From Pseudoxanthomonas suwonensis (GTDB lineage Bacteria > Pseudomonadota > Gammaproteobacteria > Xanthomonadales > Xanthomonadaceae): a stretch of 64,000 nt of DNA. This document shows, piece by piece, positions 53,637 to 61,717 of the stretch. The DNA lies in NCBI GenBank assembly GCA_003240695.1, contig QFNC01000001.1, positions 62,001 to 126,000 of the forward strand, written 5' to 3'. The first letter of the stretch is position 1. Every line of letters starts with the position of its first letter. A program made the translations under genes and the position numbers. The notes below the pieces were generated by a model that was not told the origin of the DNA, did no database searches, and worked only from the letters and a program-made list of their open reading frames with translations.

Positions 53637-53868
53637 GAACGGCATGGACGTTATGGTGAACGCCACCGTGAACGGCATGAAATGGCGGTTTCATGCGCTA
53701 GAACGCTATGGACGGCATGCAATGGAAATAAATGCGCGGGCATGTGCGCATACCCGCGCGCCCACATGCAGGCAGGCGCATTTGCTGGCGTTCATGGCGT
53801 TCATAGCGTTCTACGCGTGCTTTTTCGCGAATCGCTATGCGTGCACCACGACGTTCATGGCGTTCACG
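53637..53868. other. Iteron-like repeat region, possible replication origin
   Basis: About nine copies of a short motif occur: GAACGGCAT/GAACGCTAT-like copies read on the left half (53637, 53658, 53670, 53701) and the inverse GCGTTCATG-like copies on the right half (53788, 53797, 53806, 53850, 53859). They surround an AT-richer centre and fill the 300 bases between the primase/helicase and the next gene. A 103-codon ORF (53622-53933) is coupled to the replication gene, but its repetitive His/Arg/Glu sequence probably reflects the repeats. Confidence 0.55.
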
Positions 53869-53925
53869 CGCGGACGCGCCTGACTCCTACCCCTGTTTGC
53901 CTGAAAAAAAATGGAGGAGGCCGGA

Positions 53926-54786
53926 ATGACTGAAACAGCTGCCGCCGAGCGCACAGCCACCCTGGCCGAATTTGCCAAGCTGTCGGGCTACAAGCTGCGC
54001 TACATCACCGAGGCCAAGCTGGAGGGCCGTCTGGTGCTGGACGCCGACGGCCGCGTGCTGGTGTCCGCCAGCCTGCAGCGGATGCGCGACACGCTGGACG
54101 GCGTGCCCCGCGACCAGCGGCCGCCGCTGCCGGAAACGGCCAGCCAGTCGGAATTCGCGGCGATCTACGGCTGCCGCCGCAGCTACGTGACGGAGCTGCG
54201 CCAAGCCGGCCGGCTGGTGATGGCCGCCGACGGCCGCCGGGTGCAGGTGCGGGAAAGCCTGCAGCGCCTGCGCGATACCGCCGACCCCAGCCGGACCAGC
54301 ACGGTGCAGCGGCATGCCGAGGCCCGCGCCGCCGCCACGGCGCAGCAGGACGCGCCTCAGGCCTCGCCTGCCGGCCGACCAGCACCTGCCCTACCGGCCA
54401 CAGCCTCGCAGTCCGCTGCCGGCGACGCGCAGCACGGGGCCGACGCGGCAGACAATGCCGACGACGACCTGCCGCAGGCCGGCAGCTACCAGGCGGCCCG
54501 GGCCGTGAAGGAGAAATACCTGGCCCTGCAGGCCAAACTGGCCTACCAGCAGGCCGTGGGCAAGCTGCTGGCCACGGCCGACGTGGAAGCCGCCGCCGGC
54601 CGCCTGGCCGGAACGCTGGTGAGCCGGCTTGACGCGCTGCCGGCGCAGCTGGCGCCGCAGCTGTTGTCCGCCGCCGGCGACGAAGTGGCCCTGCGCCGCA
54701 CCCTGGTGCAGGCATTCGACGATTTGCGGGCCGAGCTGGCCCGGCAGTTTGCCGCGCTGGCCAGGCCGGAGGCAGACCGTGGCTGA
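53926..54786 (+). CDS. Probable small terminase / packaging protein
   Basis: The 286-residue product starts behind a strong GGAGGAGG site. It has two similar helix-turn-helix-like units ('TLAEFAKLSGYKLRYITEAK' and 'SQSEFAAIYGCRRSYVTELR'), each followed by 'GRLV(L/M)xADGR', then an Ala/Gln-rich linker and a helical C-terminus ('AVKEKYLALQAKLAYQQAVG'). DNA-binding repeats plus an assembly helix suit a Nu1-type small terminase, but it lies 2.7 kb from the large subunit. It could instead be another DNA-packaging adaptor. Confidence 0.6.
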   Translation: MTETAAAERTATLAEFAKLSGYKLRYITEAKLEGRLVLDADGRVLVSASLQRMRDTLDGVPRDQRPPLPETASQSEFAAIYGCRRSYVTELRQAGRLVMAADGRRVQVRESLQRLRDTADPSRTSTVQRHAEARAAATAQQDAPQASPAGRPAPALPATASQSAAGDAQHGADAADNADDDLPQAGSYQAARAVKEKYLALQAKLAYQQAVGKLLATADVEAAAGRLAGTLVSRLDALPAQLAPQLLSAAGDEVALRRTLVQAFDDLRAELARQFAALARPEADRG

Positions 54787-55294
54787 CCGCGCCGCCGCCC
54801 GCCGCAGCCTGAGCGGCCACCAGAGGGCTGCAGCGAAGTCAGACGAATGGCTGACGCCGCCGGAACTGCTGTCCGCGCTTGGCAGCTTCGATCTTGACCC
54901 GTGCAGCCCGGTGAATCGCCCGTGGCCGACGGCCGCAAGGCACTACACCATCAACGACAACGGGCTGCTGCAGCCATGGCATGGCCGGGTGTGGTGCAAC
55001 CCGCCATTCGGCCGCGAGGCGATCCACTGGCTGCGTCGCATGCGCGACCATGGAAACGGCATCGCGCTGATCCCGGCGCGCACGGAAACGGCAATGTTCC
55101 ACGAAACCGTGTGGGGCAATTCCGATGCCGTGCTGTTCCTGCGGTCGCGGCCGCATTTCCACACAGTGGACGGCCGGCGGGCGCCGTTCAACAGCGGAGC
55201 GCCGATCTGCCTTGTTGCCTACGGCGCCGCAAATACCGCCGCGCTGCGCGCCAGCGGCCTTGGATTCACCGTGCATTGCGGGGTGTCTGCATGA
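54779..55294 (+). CDS. Phage DNA adenine N6-methyltransferase (Dam)
   Basis: The 171-residue product matches the small phage Dam family: 'SDEWLTPPELLSALGSFDLD' with the Asp-Pro of the SAM site, 'VWCNPPFGREAIHWLRRM' with the catalytic Asn-Pro-Pro-Phe, and 'GIALIPARTETAMFHE'. It probably methylates GATC-like sites in phage DNA. The start is GTG at 54779, inside the end of the preceding gene. A structured leader and terminator follow it. Confidence 0.85.
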   Translation: MADRAAARRSLSGHQRAAAKSDEWLTPPELLSALGSFDLDPCSPVNRPWPTAARHYTINDNGLLQPWHGRVWCNPPFGREAIHWLRRMRDHGNGIALIPARTETAMFHETVWGNSDAVLFLRSRPHFHTVDGRRAPFNSGAPICLVAYGAANTAALRASGLGFTVHCGVSA

Positions 55295-55335
55295 CCCCCT
55301 TGCAACCCGCCGCCGCAACGTGCTACGGTGCCCCC

Positions 55336-55418
55336 GCACGCGCAAATTCGCGTGCCGGGATTGCAGTCCTGAACCAGTGGCGCACCAGCGCCCATCGACC
55401 GATGCACGGCGCTTTTTT
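55336..55418 (+). terminator. Hairpin pair with terminator upstream of the HNH gene
   Basis: A perfect 7-bp hairpin (GCACGCG/CGCGTGC, 55336-55355) is followed by a second structure, AGCGCC...GGCGCT with an inner CATCG/CGATG stem, ending in six T (55387-55418). This looks like a rho-independent terminator after dam. The rest of the 288-base gap (55419-55582) has no convincing gene, only weak open frames. Confidence 0.65.
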
Positions 55419-55582
55419 AATGGCTACGCATCAGGCGTGGGCAACCGTTCACGATCAACGGCGGGCGGTGCGCGGGGAGCATCTGCTCCGCCTGTCCACT
55501 GGCAGGTACTGCAACCGCGTACCGTCCGCCACCCCTATTGCAGTAGGCCTGGCGGACTTCACTAAACCAGTGGAGTCAAAAA

Positions 55583-56107
55583 ATGCCAAGTAAATTAAAT
55601 AATGTCGAAAAGGGATCATCCCTTACCGCATCATGTCTTAAAAACATTATTCACTACGACCCCATTATCGGAGAGTTCACATGGCTCGTCCGAGCGTCAC
55701 GCATGGTTCCTAAAGGGATGCGTGCAGGGAAAACTGACAGGCATGGGTATCGCAGGATAAAGATCGGTGGAACTACCTACAAAGCGCACAGGCTTGCATG
55801 GTTATATCAATATGGAGAATGGCCGAATGGCCCAATCGACCACATTGACGGAAATCCAAGCAACAACGCGATTGTCAATCTGCGCATAGGATCTAATGGG
55901 ATCAATCAACAAAACGTAAGACGGAAACAAAAAAACAACACGTCAGGATTCATGGGTGTCCATAAGCGGAGCGACTCCAACAGATACAGGGCTTGTGTGT
56001 CGCTAGGTGGAAAGAATCTGTTTTTCGGCAGTTTCGAAACACCAGAAGAAGCCCACGCTGTATATCTCGAAAAAAAGCGCAAGCTGCACGCTGGGTGCAC
56101 AATTTGA
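55583..56107 (+). CDS. HNH homing endonuclease with AP2-like domain
   Basis: The 174-residue product has an N-terminal 'YDPIIGEFTWLVRAS' NUMOD-like segment, the HNH core 'YKAHRLAWLYQYGEWPNGPI' with 'DHIDGNPSNNAIVNLRIGS', and a C-terminal AP2-like domain 'NTSGFMGVHKRSDSNRYRAC'. Such free-standing endonucleases spread between phages by cutting alleles that lack them. Its DNA is clearly more AT-rich than the flanking genes, consistent with recent arrival. It sits between dam and a small gene pair without disrupting a recognisable gene. Confidence 0.9.
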   Translation: MPSKLNNVEKGSSLTASCLKNIIHYDPIIGEFTWLVRASRMVPKGMRAGKTDRHGYRRIKIGGTTYKAHRLAWLYQYGEWPNGPIDHIDGNPSNNAIVNLRIGSNGINQQNVRRKQKNNTSGFMGVHKRSDSNRYRACVSLGGKNLFFGSFETPEEAHAVYLEKKRKLHAGCTI

Positions 56108-56117
56108 GGGCCACACC

Positions 56118-56447
56118 ATGACACGTCCCAGCGAAGCCACGTTGCTTGCGCAGTACGCGCACAACCACGCCGCCCGCACCATTGCGGCCACCCTGCACCC
56201 CACCACCACCCTGCTGCGATGCCCGGCCCTGGTGGCCCTTGGCAGCGCGCTGCATGCCAGCCGTTTCCGCGACGAGTTCGGCTGCCAGCCGGTGTGGGCC
56301 ACCTACCACCTGAATCGCGCCGCCAGCCCCACGCATGCGCTGGAGTTTGGCGATGGCAGCCGCGTGCCGCTGCTGGCCGACGACCTGCAGGACGTGCTGC
56401 TGCTGACCGCGGCGGACGATCCGGCACTGCTGGAGGTGTTCGCATGA
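56118..56447 (+). CDS. Hypothetical phage protein
   Basis: The 109-residue product ('MTRPSEATLLAQYAHNHAAR', 'YHLNRAASPTHALEFGDGSR') is Ala/Leu-rich and soluble, with no recognisable motif. Its stop overlaps the ATG of the next gene. It starts 10 bases after the HNH gene, where the GC-rich composition of the phage resumes. Confidence 0.55.
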   Translation: MTRPSEATLLAQYAHNHAARTIAATLHPTTTLLRCPALVALGSALHASRFRDEFGCQPVWATYHLNRAASPTHALEFGDGSRVPLLADDLQDVLLLTAADDPALLEVFA

Positions 56448-56737
56448 GCACCACAGACCTGCGCAATCCATCCCCTGAAATCTGCGCTGCGCTGGCCAAG
56501 TACGTGTTCGGCCGCCATGCGCACGACGTGCTGGAGCCGCTGGAATCCGCCGCTGCAGCCCTGCGCCAGATGCATGCCGTGCTGCGCACCATCCAGGCCA
56601 TGCACGACCACCCCACCAACCGCCGATACGTGCCGGAACTGGCCGCCATGGCCGCGGCCATTGCCTACGAGCGGGCCGACTGCGCCGAAAGCGAGCTGGA
56701 AACCATGACCAACCGACTGAACGAGGTGCTGCCATGA
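56444..56737 (+). CDS. Hypothetical phage protein
   Basis: The 97-residue product ('MSTTDLRNPSPEICAALAKY') is almost entirely helical ('LESAAAALRQMHAVLRTI', 'MAAAIAYERADCAESELETM') and may form a coiled coil. It overlaps both neighbours by four bases (ATGA type), so it is part of a translationally coupled block ending with the antirepressor. The family is unknown. Confidence 0.55.
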   Translation: MSTTDLRNPSPEICAALAKYVFGRHAHDVLEPLESAAAALRQMHAVLRTIQAMHDHPTNRRYVPELAAMAAAIAYERADCAESELETMTNRLNEVLP

Positions 56738-57486
56738 CCACAACCGCCCAAGCCCCCCTGATTCCCATCCAAGCCCGCCAGATCGACGGTGATGCCATCC
56801 AGACAGTCAATGCCCGTGACCTGCACGCCTTCCTTGGTGTCGGCAAAGTGTTCGCCGCGTGGATTCAGGAGCGCATCGCCCAGTACAGTTTCGTCGAGCA
56901 CCATGACTTCGCGGTTTTTTCCGATTCTGGAAAGAACCCATGCGGAGGCCGCCCAGCCAAGGAATACGCCCTGAGCCTGAGCATGGCCAAGGAACTGGCG
57001 ATGGTCGAACGCAACGACAAAGGCAGGCAGGCCCGGCAGTACTTCATCGAGTGCGAGCGCCGCGCCAATGCCACGCCGATTGACCCGGCCAGCCTGACAC
57101 GCATGGACTTGATCAAGCTGGCGATGGAAGCCGAGTCCGAACGGCTGGCACTGGAACACCAGGTGGCCGAGCAGGCGCCAAAGGTGGCCGCGCTGGAACG
57201 GATCGCCGAGGCCGAAGGCAGCCTGTGCCTGCGAGATGCGGCCAAGGCCCTGCAGGTACGGCCAATCGCCCTGCGCAACCTGCTGCTGGCGCAGCGGTGG
57301 ATCTACGGACGCCCAGGGCACAGCGGATGGCTGGCCTACCAGGACCGCATCCAGCAGGGTCTGCTGACGCACAAGGTGACCACTCTGGCGCGGCTGGACG
57401 GCGCCGACAAGGTGGTGGAACAGGTGCGCATCACCCCGAAGGGCATCACCCGGCTGGCCCAGATGCTGCAGAAGCAGGTGGCATGA
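56734..57486 (+). CDS. AntA/KilAC-type antirepressor
   Basis: The 250-residue product has an N-terminal AntA/AntB domain ('VNARDLHAFLGVGKVFAAWI', 'GRPAKEYALSLSMAKELAMV', 'ARQYFIECERRA'), a coiled-coil linker (about residues 125-160) and a C-terminal KilAC domain ('LCLRDAAKALQVRPIALRNL', 'VRITPKGITRLAQML'). Such proteins bind phage repressors or DNA and promote lytic growth or block superinfecting phage. It is placed directly upstream of the terminase genes. Confidence 0.88.
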   Translation: MTTTAQAPLIPIQARQIDGDAIQTVNARDLHAFLGVGKVFAAWIQERIAQYSFVEHHDFAVFSDSGKNPCGGRPAKEYALSLSMAKELAMVERNDKGRQARQYFIECERRANATPIDPASLTRMDLIKLAMEAESERLALEHQVAEQAPKVAALERIAEAEGSLCLRDAAKALQVRPIALRNLLLAQRWIYGRPGHSGWLAYQDRIQQGLLTHKVTTLARLDGADKVVEQVRITPKGITRLAQMLQKQVA

Positions 57487-57525
57487 AACTGACCGTGAGA
57501 TCAAGCGTATCGGAAGACATGGCGC

Positions 57526-59496
57526 ATGGATGACACCCGCCACCCGGTGCAACCGGCCTCACCCGCGCTGTCGCGGGTGCTGGCCCGGGTGCTGGCGCCG
57601 CGCCGCCGGCTGAGTGTGTCGCAGTGGGCGGATGCGCACAGGTTTCTGTCCAGCAAGGGCAGCGGCGAGCCGGGCCGCTGGCGCACCGACCGAAACCCGC
57701 TTCTGCGCGAGCCTATGGACTGCATGGGTGCGCACAACGCGATTCAGGACATCGTCTGTCAGTTCGTCATCCAGATAGGAAAAACCGAGTTGGCGGTAAA
57801 CGCGTTGGGCTACACCATGACCGAGGCGCCCGGGCCGATCATGGTGGCGCTGCCGGGCGAGGTGAGCCAGAAAAAGTGGATTGCGCAGAAGCTGACGCCG
57901 GCGCTGGCTGAAACGCCGGCCCTGCGCGATGTGCTGACCAGCACCGCCACTCGCGATGCAGCCAACCAGCGCGACTTCAAGGATTTCCTGGGTGGACAGC
58001 TGTTCATCGAGCATGGCGGCAGTCCGCAGCGGTTGAAATCCACCACGGTGCGCGTGCTGATCGTGGACGAGCTGGACGAATTCGCGGCCAACCTGAAAAG
58101 CGGCGACGACCCGGTTGCGATGCTGGAGGGCCGCACCAGCGCGTTCCCCAGCAGCAAGAAGCGGCTGTGGATTTCCACGCCAACGGTGGAAGGGCACAGC
58201 CGCATCGCGCAGATGTTCGAAAAGTCGGACCAGCGCTACTACCACGTGCCGTGCCCGGACTGCGGGCACATGCAGCCGCTGGAGTGGAAGGGGCTGCACT
58301 GGAGCGCGGATGCCACGGCCTGCTGGTACGCCTGCCGCGAATGCGGCGTGGCGATTGACGAGCACCACAAGCAATCGATGCTGGAGCGCGGCGAGTGGGT
58401 GCCAACGCACCCGGGCCGTCCGGTGCGCGGCTACACCTGCAACGGCCTGTATTACCCGTTCGGTCTTGGCCCGCGCTGGCTGGACCTGGTGAAAATGTGG
58501 CTGGCCGCGCAGGGCGATCCGGCGGCGCTGAAAACCTTCGTGAACGATCGCTTGGCCGAAACCTGGCAGGACCCGGCCATGCGGCAGGTGAAGGATGCCA
58601 TCATCGCAGAGCGCGCCGAGCCCTTCCCGCTGCGGCCGGTGCCGTGGTGGGCGGTGGCGGTGACCGCCGGCGTGGACACGCAGGACAACCGGCTGGCTGT
58701 GCACATTTCCGCCTGGGGCCGGCACCCGGCCGGCGGCCTGCGGTGCTGGCCGGTGGATTACGTGGAGCTGCCGGGCGACCCGGCCGACGATGCGGTGTGG
58801 TCTGCGCTGGACGATTTGCTGACCAGGCCGATCGAGCACGACACCGGTGGCGTGCTGCGCGTGGAAGCGGTGGCCATCGACATGATGGGCCACCGCACCG
58901 AGGCGGTGAAAGCCTACGTGCGCAGCCGACGCGTGCGGCGGCCGATGGCGATTTTCGGCGCGGTGAGCAACAACGCGCCGATCCTTGGCAAGGGCAAGCT
59001 GGCCGATGTGAACTGGCGCGGGCAGATGGACAAGCGCGGGGTGATGACCTACCAGGTCGGCACGGTGGCCGCCAAGCATGTGCTGTACGGCTGGCTGGGC
59101 ACGGATGCGGACAAGGAGCTTGAAGACCGGCGCATGCGGTTTTCCGATCAGCTGCCGGACAGCTACTTCGGCGGGCTGGTGGCGGAGGTGTACGACCCGC
59201 GGCTGAATCGGTTCGTGAAGCGGCGCGGGGCGCCGAGGAATGAGCCACTCGATGGCTGGACATATTCCTACGCAGCCGCCCACCACCCGGAGCTGCGCCT
59301 GCACCGGTGGACCAAGGCCGACTGGGAGCGTCGCGCCGCTGCGGTGCTGGCGTCGGCCAACGAGCCGCCAGTTCAGGCGCCTCCGGCGCCTGATTACGGC
59401 AAGCCTTCTGAAATTGTTTCACGCGAAACGCCGCCCAGCACGCAGCGGACGCAACGCCCGCGTGGTGGGCTGGTGGACAACTGGGAAATCCGATGA
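57526..59496 (+). CDS. Terminase large subunit (lambda GpA type)
   Basis: The 656-residue product packages phage DNA. It starts with the 'LSVSQWADAHRFLSSKGSGE' segment of GpA-family terminases, then has the ATPase region ('CQFVIQIGKTELAVNALGY', Walker A-like; 'VRVLIVDELDEF', Walker B), a zinc-binding block ('CPDCGHMQPLEWKGLH', 'CWYACRECG') and the C-terminal nuclease ('AGVDTQDNRLAVHISAWG', 'AVAIDMMGHRTEAVKAY'). Length is normal. It is followed by a coupled small gene and then the portal cassette. Confidence 0.95.
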   Translation: MDDTRHPVQPASPALSRVLARVLAPRRRLSVSQWADAHRFLSSKGSGEPGRWRTDRNPLLREPMDCMGAHNAIQDIVCQFVIQIGKTELAVNALGYTMTEAPGPIMVALPGEVSQKKWIAQKLTPALAETPALRDVLTSTATRDAANQRDFKDFLGGQLFIEHGGSPQRLKSTTVRVLIVDELDEFAANLKSGDDPVAMLEGRTSAFPSSKKRLWISTPTVEGHSRIAQMFEKSDQRYYHVPCPDCGHMQPLEWKGLHWSADATACWYACRECGVAIDEHHKQSMLERGEWVPTHPGRPVRGYTCNGLYYPFGLGPRWLDLVKMWLAAQGDPAALKTFVNDRLAETWQDPAMRQVKDAIIAERAEPFPLRPVPWWAVAVTAGVDTQDNRLAVHISAWGRHPAGGLRCWPVDYVELPGDPADDAVWSALDDLLTRPIEHDTGGVLRVEAVAIDMMGHRTEAVKAYVRSRRVRRPMAIFGAVSNNAPILGKGKLADVNWRGQMDKRGVMTYQVGTVAAKHVLYGWLGTDADKELEDRRMRFSDQLPDSYFGGLVAEVYDPRLNRFVKRRGAPRNEPLDGWTYSYAAAHHPELRLHRWTKADWERRAAAVLASANEPPVQAPPAPDYGKPSEIVSRETPPSTQRTQRPRGGLVDNWEIR

Positions 59497-59813
59497 CACC
59501 GCAGACGCAAGACCCCTATCAGGACCTGCTCAATGACCTGGTGCGATCCATCGTGATAGGCACCGGAACCCGGGAGACCATCGCCCGAGAATACGCCGTG
59601 GCCGCGATGCAGTGCCTGCAGCAGCGCAAGGCCGCGAACGGCACGGTATACGTGCCGGCGCCGCCGAGGCGCTGGGATGTGCTGCAGATCGAGGCGGCTC
59701 TGCGCAGGGGAGAGTCGGTGAAGCGGGTGTGCACGCGGTTCGGCATCAGCAGGCGGGCGCTGTACGAGCTGTTCGACGGCCGGCTGCCGAAAGCGGAGTC
59801 AGACGCGGCCTGA
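59493..59813 (+). CDS. Helix-turn-helix protein after the terminase
   Basis: The 106-residue product overlaps the terminase stop by four bases. Its C-terminal part contains 'VKRVCTRFGISRRALYELFD', a Mor/Fis-like recognition motif, and the N-terminal half is helical ('DPYQDLLNDLVRSIVIG'). It may be a small transcription factor for the late region. A long AT-rich inverted repeat follows it. Confidence 0.65.
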   Translation: MTPQTQDPYQDLLNDLVRSIVIGTGTRETIAREYAVAAMQCLQQRKAANGTVYVPAPPRRWDVLQIEAALRRGESVKRVCTRFGISRRALYELFDGRLPKAESDAA

Positions 59814-59834
59814 TTTGTGGCAGCTTTCCACTTT

Positions 59835-59915
59835 TCACTGAAATTGAGAACGATCCAGCCTGAAAATGCTGGAAAATCAATCACATAAGAAAACAGATTT
59901 TCCAGTTTTCAGTGA
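59835..59915. repeat. AT-rich nested inverted repeats
   Basis: CTGAAAATGCTGGAAAATC (59860-59878) pairs with GATTTTCCAGTTTTCAG (59896-59912) apart from a two-base bulge. An outer TCACTGAAA (59835-59843) pairs with TTTCAGTGA (59907-59915). The block is sharply AT-rich in a GC-rich region, between the helix-turn-helix gene and the head genes. Confidence 0.75.
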
Positions 59916-59948
59916 GACTTTGCACACCGGCACCACGAAAATGGTGGC

Positions 59949-60200
59949 ATGGCGATCTCCACGACGCAGGACCGGTTGAATCGATACCTGGAAGCCGAGG
60001 CAGCAATCCTCGGCGGCCAGTCGTATCGCTATGGTGACCGCGAATTGAGGCGGCCCGACCTGGAGTACGTGCAGAAGCAGATCGCCTACCTGCAAGCTGC
60101 CGCCGCCCGCGAATTGGCCATTGTTCGCGGCGGCGGTGGCCGCTTCAGCCAGGCCGATTTTTCCGGCGCGGCTCCACGTGGAACGTGGACGCAGACGTGA
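59949..60200 (+). CDS. gpW/DUF6148-like head-tail joining protein
   Basis: The 83-residue product ('MAISTTQDRLNRYLEAEAAI', 'GQSYRYGDRELRRPDLEYVQ') matches the small helical proteins, gpW or DUF6148-like, that sit between terminase and portal and help join head and tail. It overlaps the portal start by 16 bases. The position is exactly that of lambda W. Confidence 0.75.
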   Translation: MAISTTQDRLNRYLEAEAAILGGQSYRYGDRELRRPDLEYVQKQIAYLQAAAARELAIVRGGGGRFSQADFSGAAPRGTWTQT

Positions 60201-61717
60201 CCGCACTGGCCCTGACACCGCAGACACTGCAATTGGCCGCGCTGCAAAGCGGCGGCCGTGGCGACGTGTTTGCGCGTGCACATGAGGCAGTGCGGCCCAG
60301 CCGCAGCCGGAAAATGGCGGTGGACTGGGGCAGCGGCAATGCCATCGTGGGGATGGATGCCAAGCAGCTGCGCGACAGTGCTCGGGCCCTGTGCCGCGAC
60401 CACGACCTGGCGAAATCGGTGCTTTCGGTGCTGGTGCAGAACGTGATCGGCACCGGTATCGACGTGATTCCGGCGCCGCGCAAGTCCGGCGGCGATGTTG
60501 ACCGCGCACTGGCGCAGGATCTGCGCGACCTGTGGTGGGACTGGTGGGACCGGCCGGAAGTGACGTGGCAGCACGACTTCGGCAAGTGCCAGCAGCTGCT
60601 GATGGCCGGCTACGTGCGCGACGGCGAATCCTTTTTCCAATCGCTGATCGGCCCGGTGGCGTGGCTGGACCATGGCACGTCGGTGCCGTATTCGCTGGAG
60701 CTGCTGGAGGCGGACCTGGTGCCGCTGGACATGAGCGATGATGCCAAGCGCATCGTGCAGGGAGCGGAATTGAATGCGTGGCGCCGCGTGGTGGCTTGGC
60801 ACGTGCTGAAGCACCACCCGGGCGACCGCGGCTGGTACCGAAATGACACCAAGCGCGTGCCAGGCGAACAGCTGTTGCAGTTCGCCAACATCGAGCGGGT
60901 GAACCAGGTGCGCGGCCTGTCGGTGTTCGCTCCGGTGATGAACCGGCTGCGCGACATCCAGGACTATGAAGACAGCGAGCGCATCGCGGCCAAGGTAGCC
61001 GCATCGCTGTGCGCGCAGATCATCAAGGGCGACCCTGCGTCGTACGGGCAGGTGAATGCCGCCGACGTGGTGGATGCCGCCGCCGGCGCCGCGGAGCGTG
61101 CGTATCGGGCGCTGACGATGGTGCCAGGCATGATCGCCGACGATCTGCTGCCCGGCGAGCGAGTGGAGATTCTGGACAGCAAGCGGCCGAATCCGAACAT
61201 CGCCGGTTACATCAACGATCAGGTGCGCCGCGTCGCCGGCGGCACCGGTGTCAGCCACAGTTCCGCCAGCCGCAATTACGAAGGCACGTACAGCTCGAAA
61301 CGGCAGGAACTGGTGGAAATCTGGGGTGCATACGCGATGCTGCGCGAGCAGTTCACGGCGCGCTGCATGCGGCCTGTGTGGCGAGATTTCGTGCACAGCT
61401 GCCTGCTGGGCGGACTGGTGAAGCCGCCACGCGGCTGGACGGCCCGCGAGGTGATGGCTGCAGCCTACATCGGCCCGGTGATGCCGTGGATCGACCCGGT
61501 GAAGGAGGCCATGGCGCGAGGCGAGGCCGAGGATCGCGGATGGCAGGCGCCGCAGCAGTCGATTCTGCAGATGGGCAATGACCCCGAGGAAGTGATCCGC
61601 CTGCGGCAGGACTGGTCGGCCATGTCGCCGCCTGCGGCCGCACCGGCCACTCCCGATTCCGCTTCTGCCAGCGTGCGCAGCCGTGCGCTGGCGAACTATT
61701 TGCTGGAGGACGCATGA
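60185..61717 (+). CDS. Phage portal protein (lambda family)
   Basis: The 510-residue product forms the dodecameric portal ring at the head vertex. Recognisable blocks are 'AIVGMDAKQLRDSARALCRD', 'VLVQNVIGTGIDVIPAPRKS', 'RDGESFFQSLIGPVAWLDHG' and 'VAGGTGVSHSSASRNYEGTY', in the order of lambda gpB-type portals. The C-terminus is variable. It overlaps gpW upstream and the protease-capsid gene downstream by four bases, so these morphogenesis genes are co-translated. Confidence 0.93.
   Translation: MDADVTALALTPQTLQLAALQSGGRGDVFARAHEAVRPSRSRKMAVDWGSGNAIVGMDAKQLRDSARALCRDHDLAKSVLSVLVQNVIGTGIDVIPAPRKSGGDVDRALAQDLRDLWWDWWDRPEVTWQHDFGKCQQLLMAGYVRDGESFFQSLIGPVAWLDHGTSVPYSLELLEADLVPLDMSDDAKRIVQGAELNAWRRVVAWHVLKHHPGDRGWYRNDTKRVPGEQLLQFANIERVNQVRGLSVFAPVMNRLRDIQDYEDSERIAAKVAASLCAQIIKGDPASYGQVNAADVVDAAAGAAERAYRALTMVPGMIADDLLPGERVEILDSKRPNPNIAGYINDQVRRVAGGTGVSHSSASRNYEGTYSSKRQELVEIWGAYAMLREQFTARCMRPVWRDFVHSCLLGGLVKPPRGWTAREVMAAAYIGPVMPWIDPVKEAMARGEAEDRGWQAPQQSILQMGNDPEEVIRLRQDWSAMSPPAAAPATPDSASASVRSRALANYLLEDA

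Noticed and set aside
53644..53883. 79-codon ORF with a hydrophobic segment after the replication gene
   Set aside because: It lies entirely on the iteron-like repeats, and its repeated FMAF residues come from the GCGTTCATG motif; no ribosome site is visible.
55583..56107. HNH gene as part of a group I intron
   Set aside because: No interrupted gene flanks it and no intron core is apparent; a free-standing homing endonuclease is simpler.
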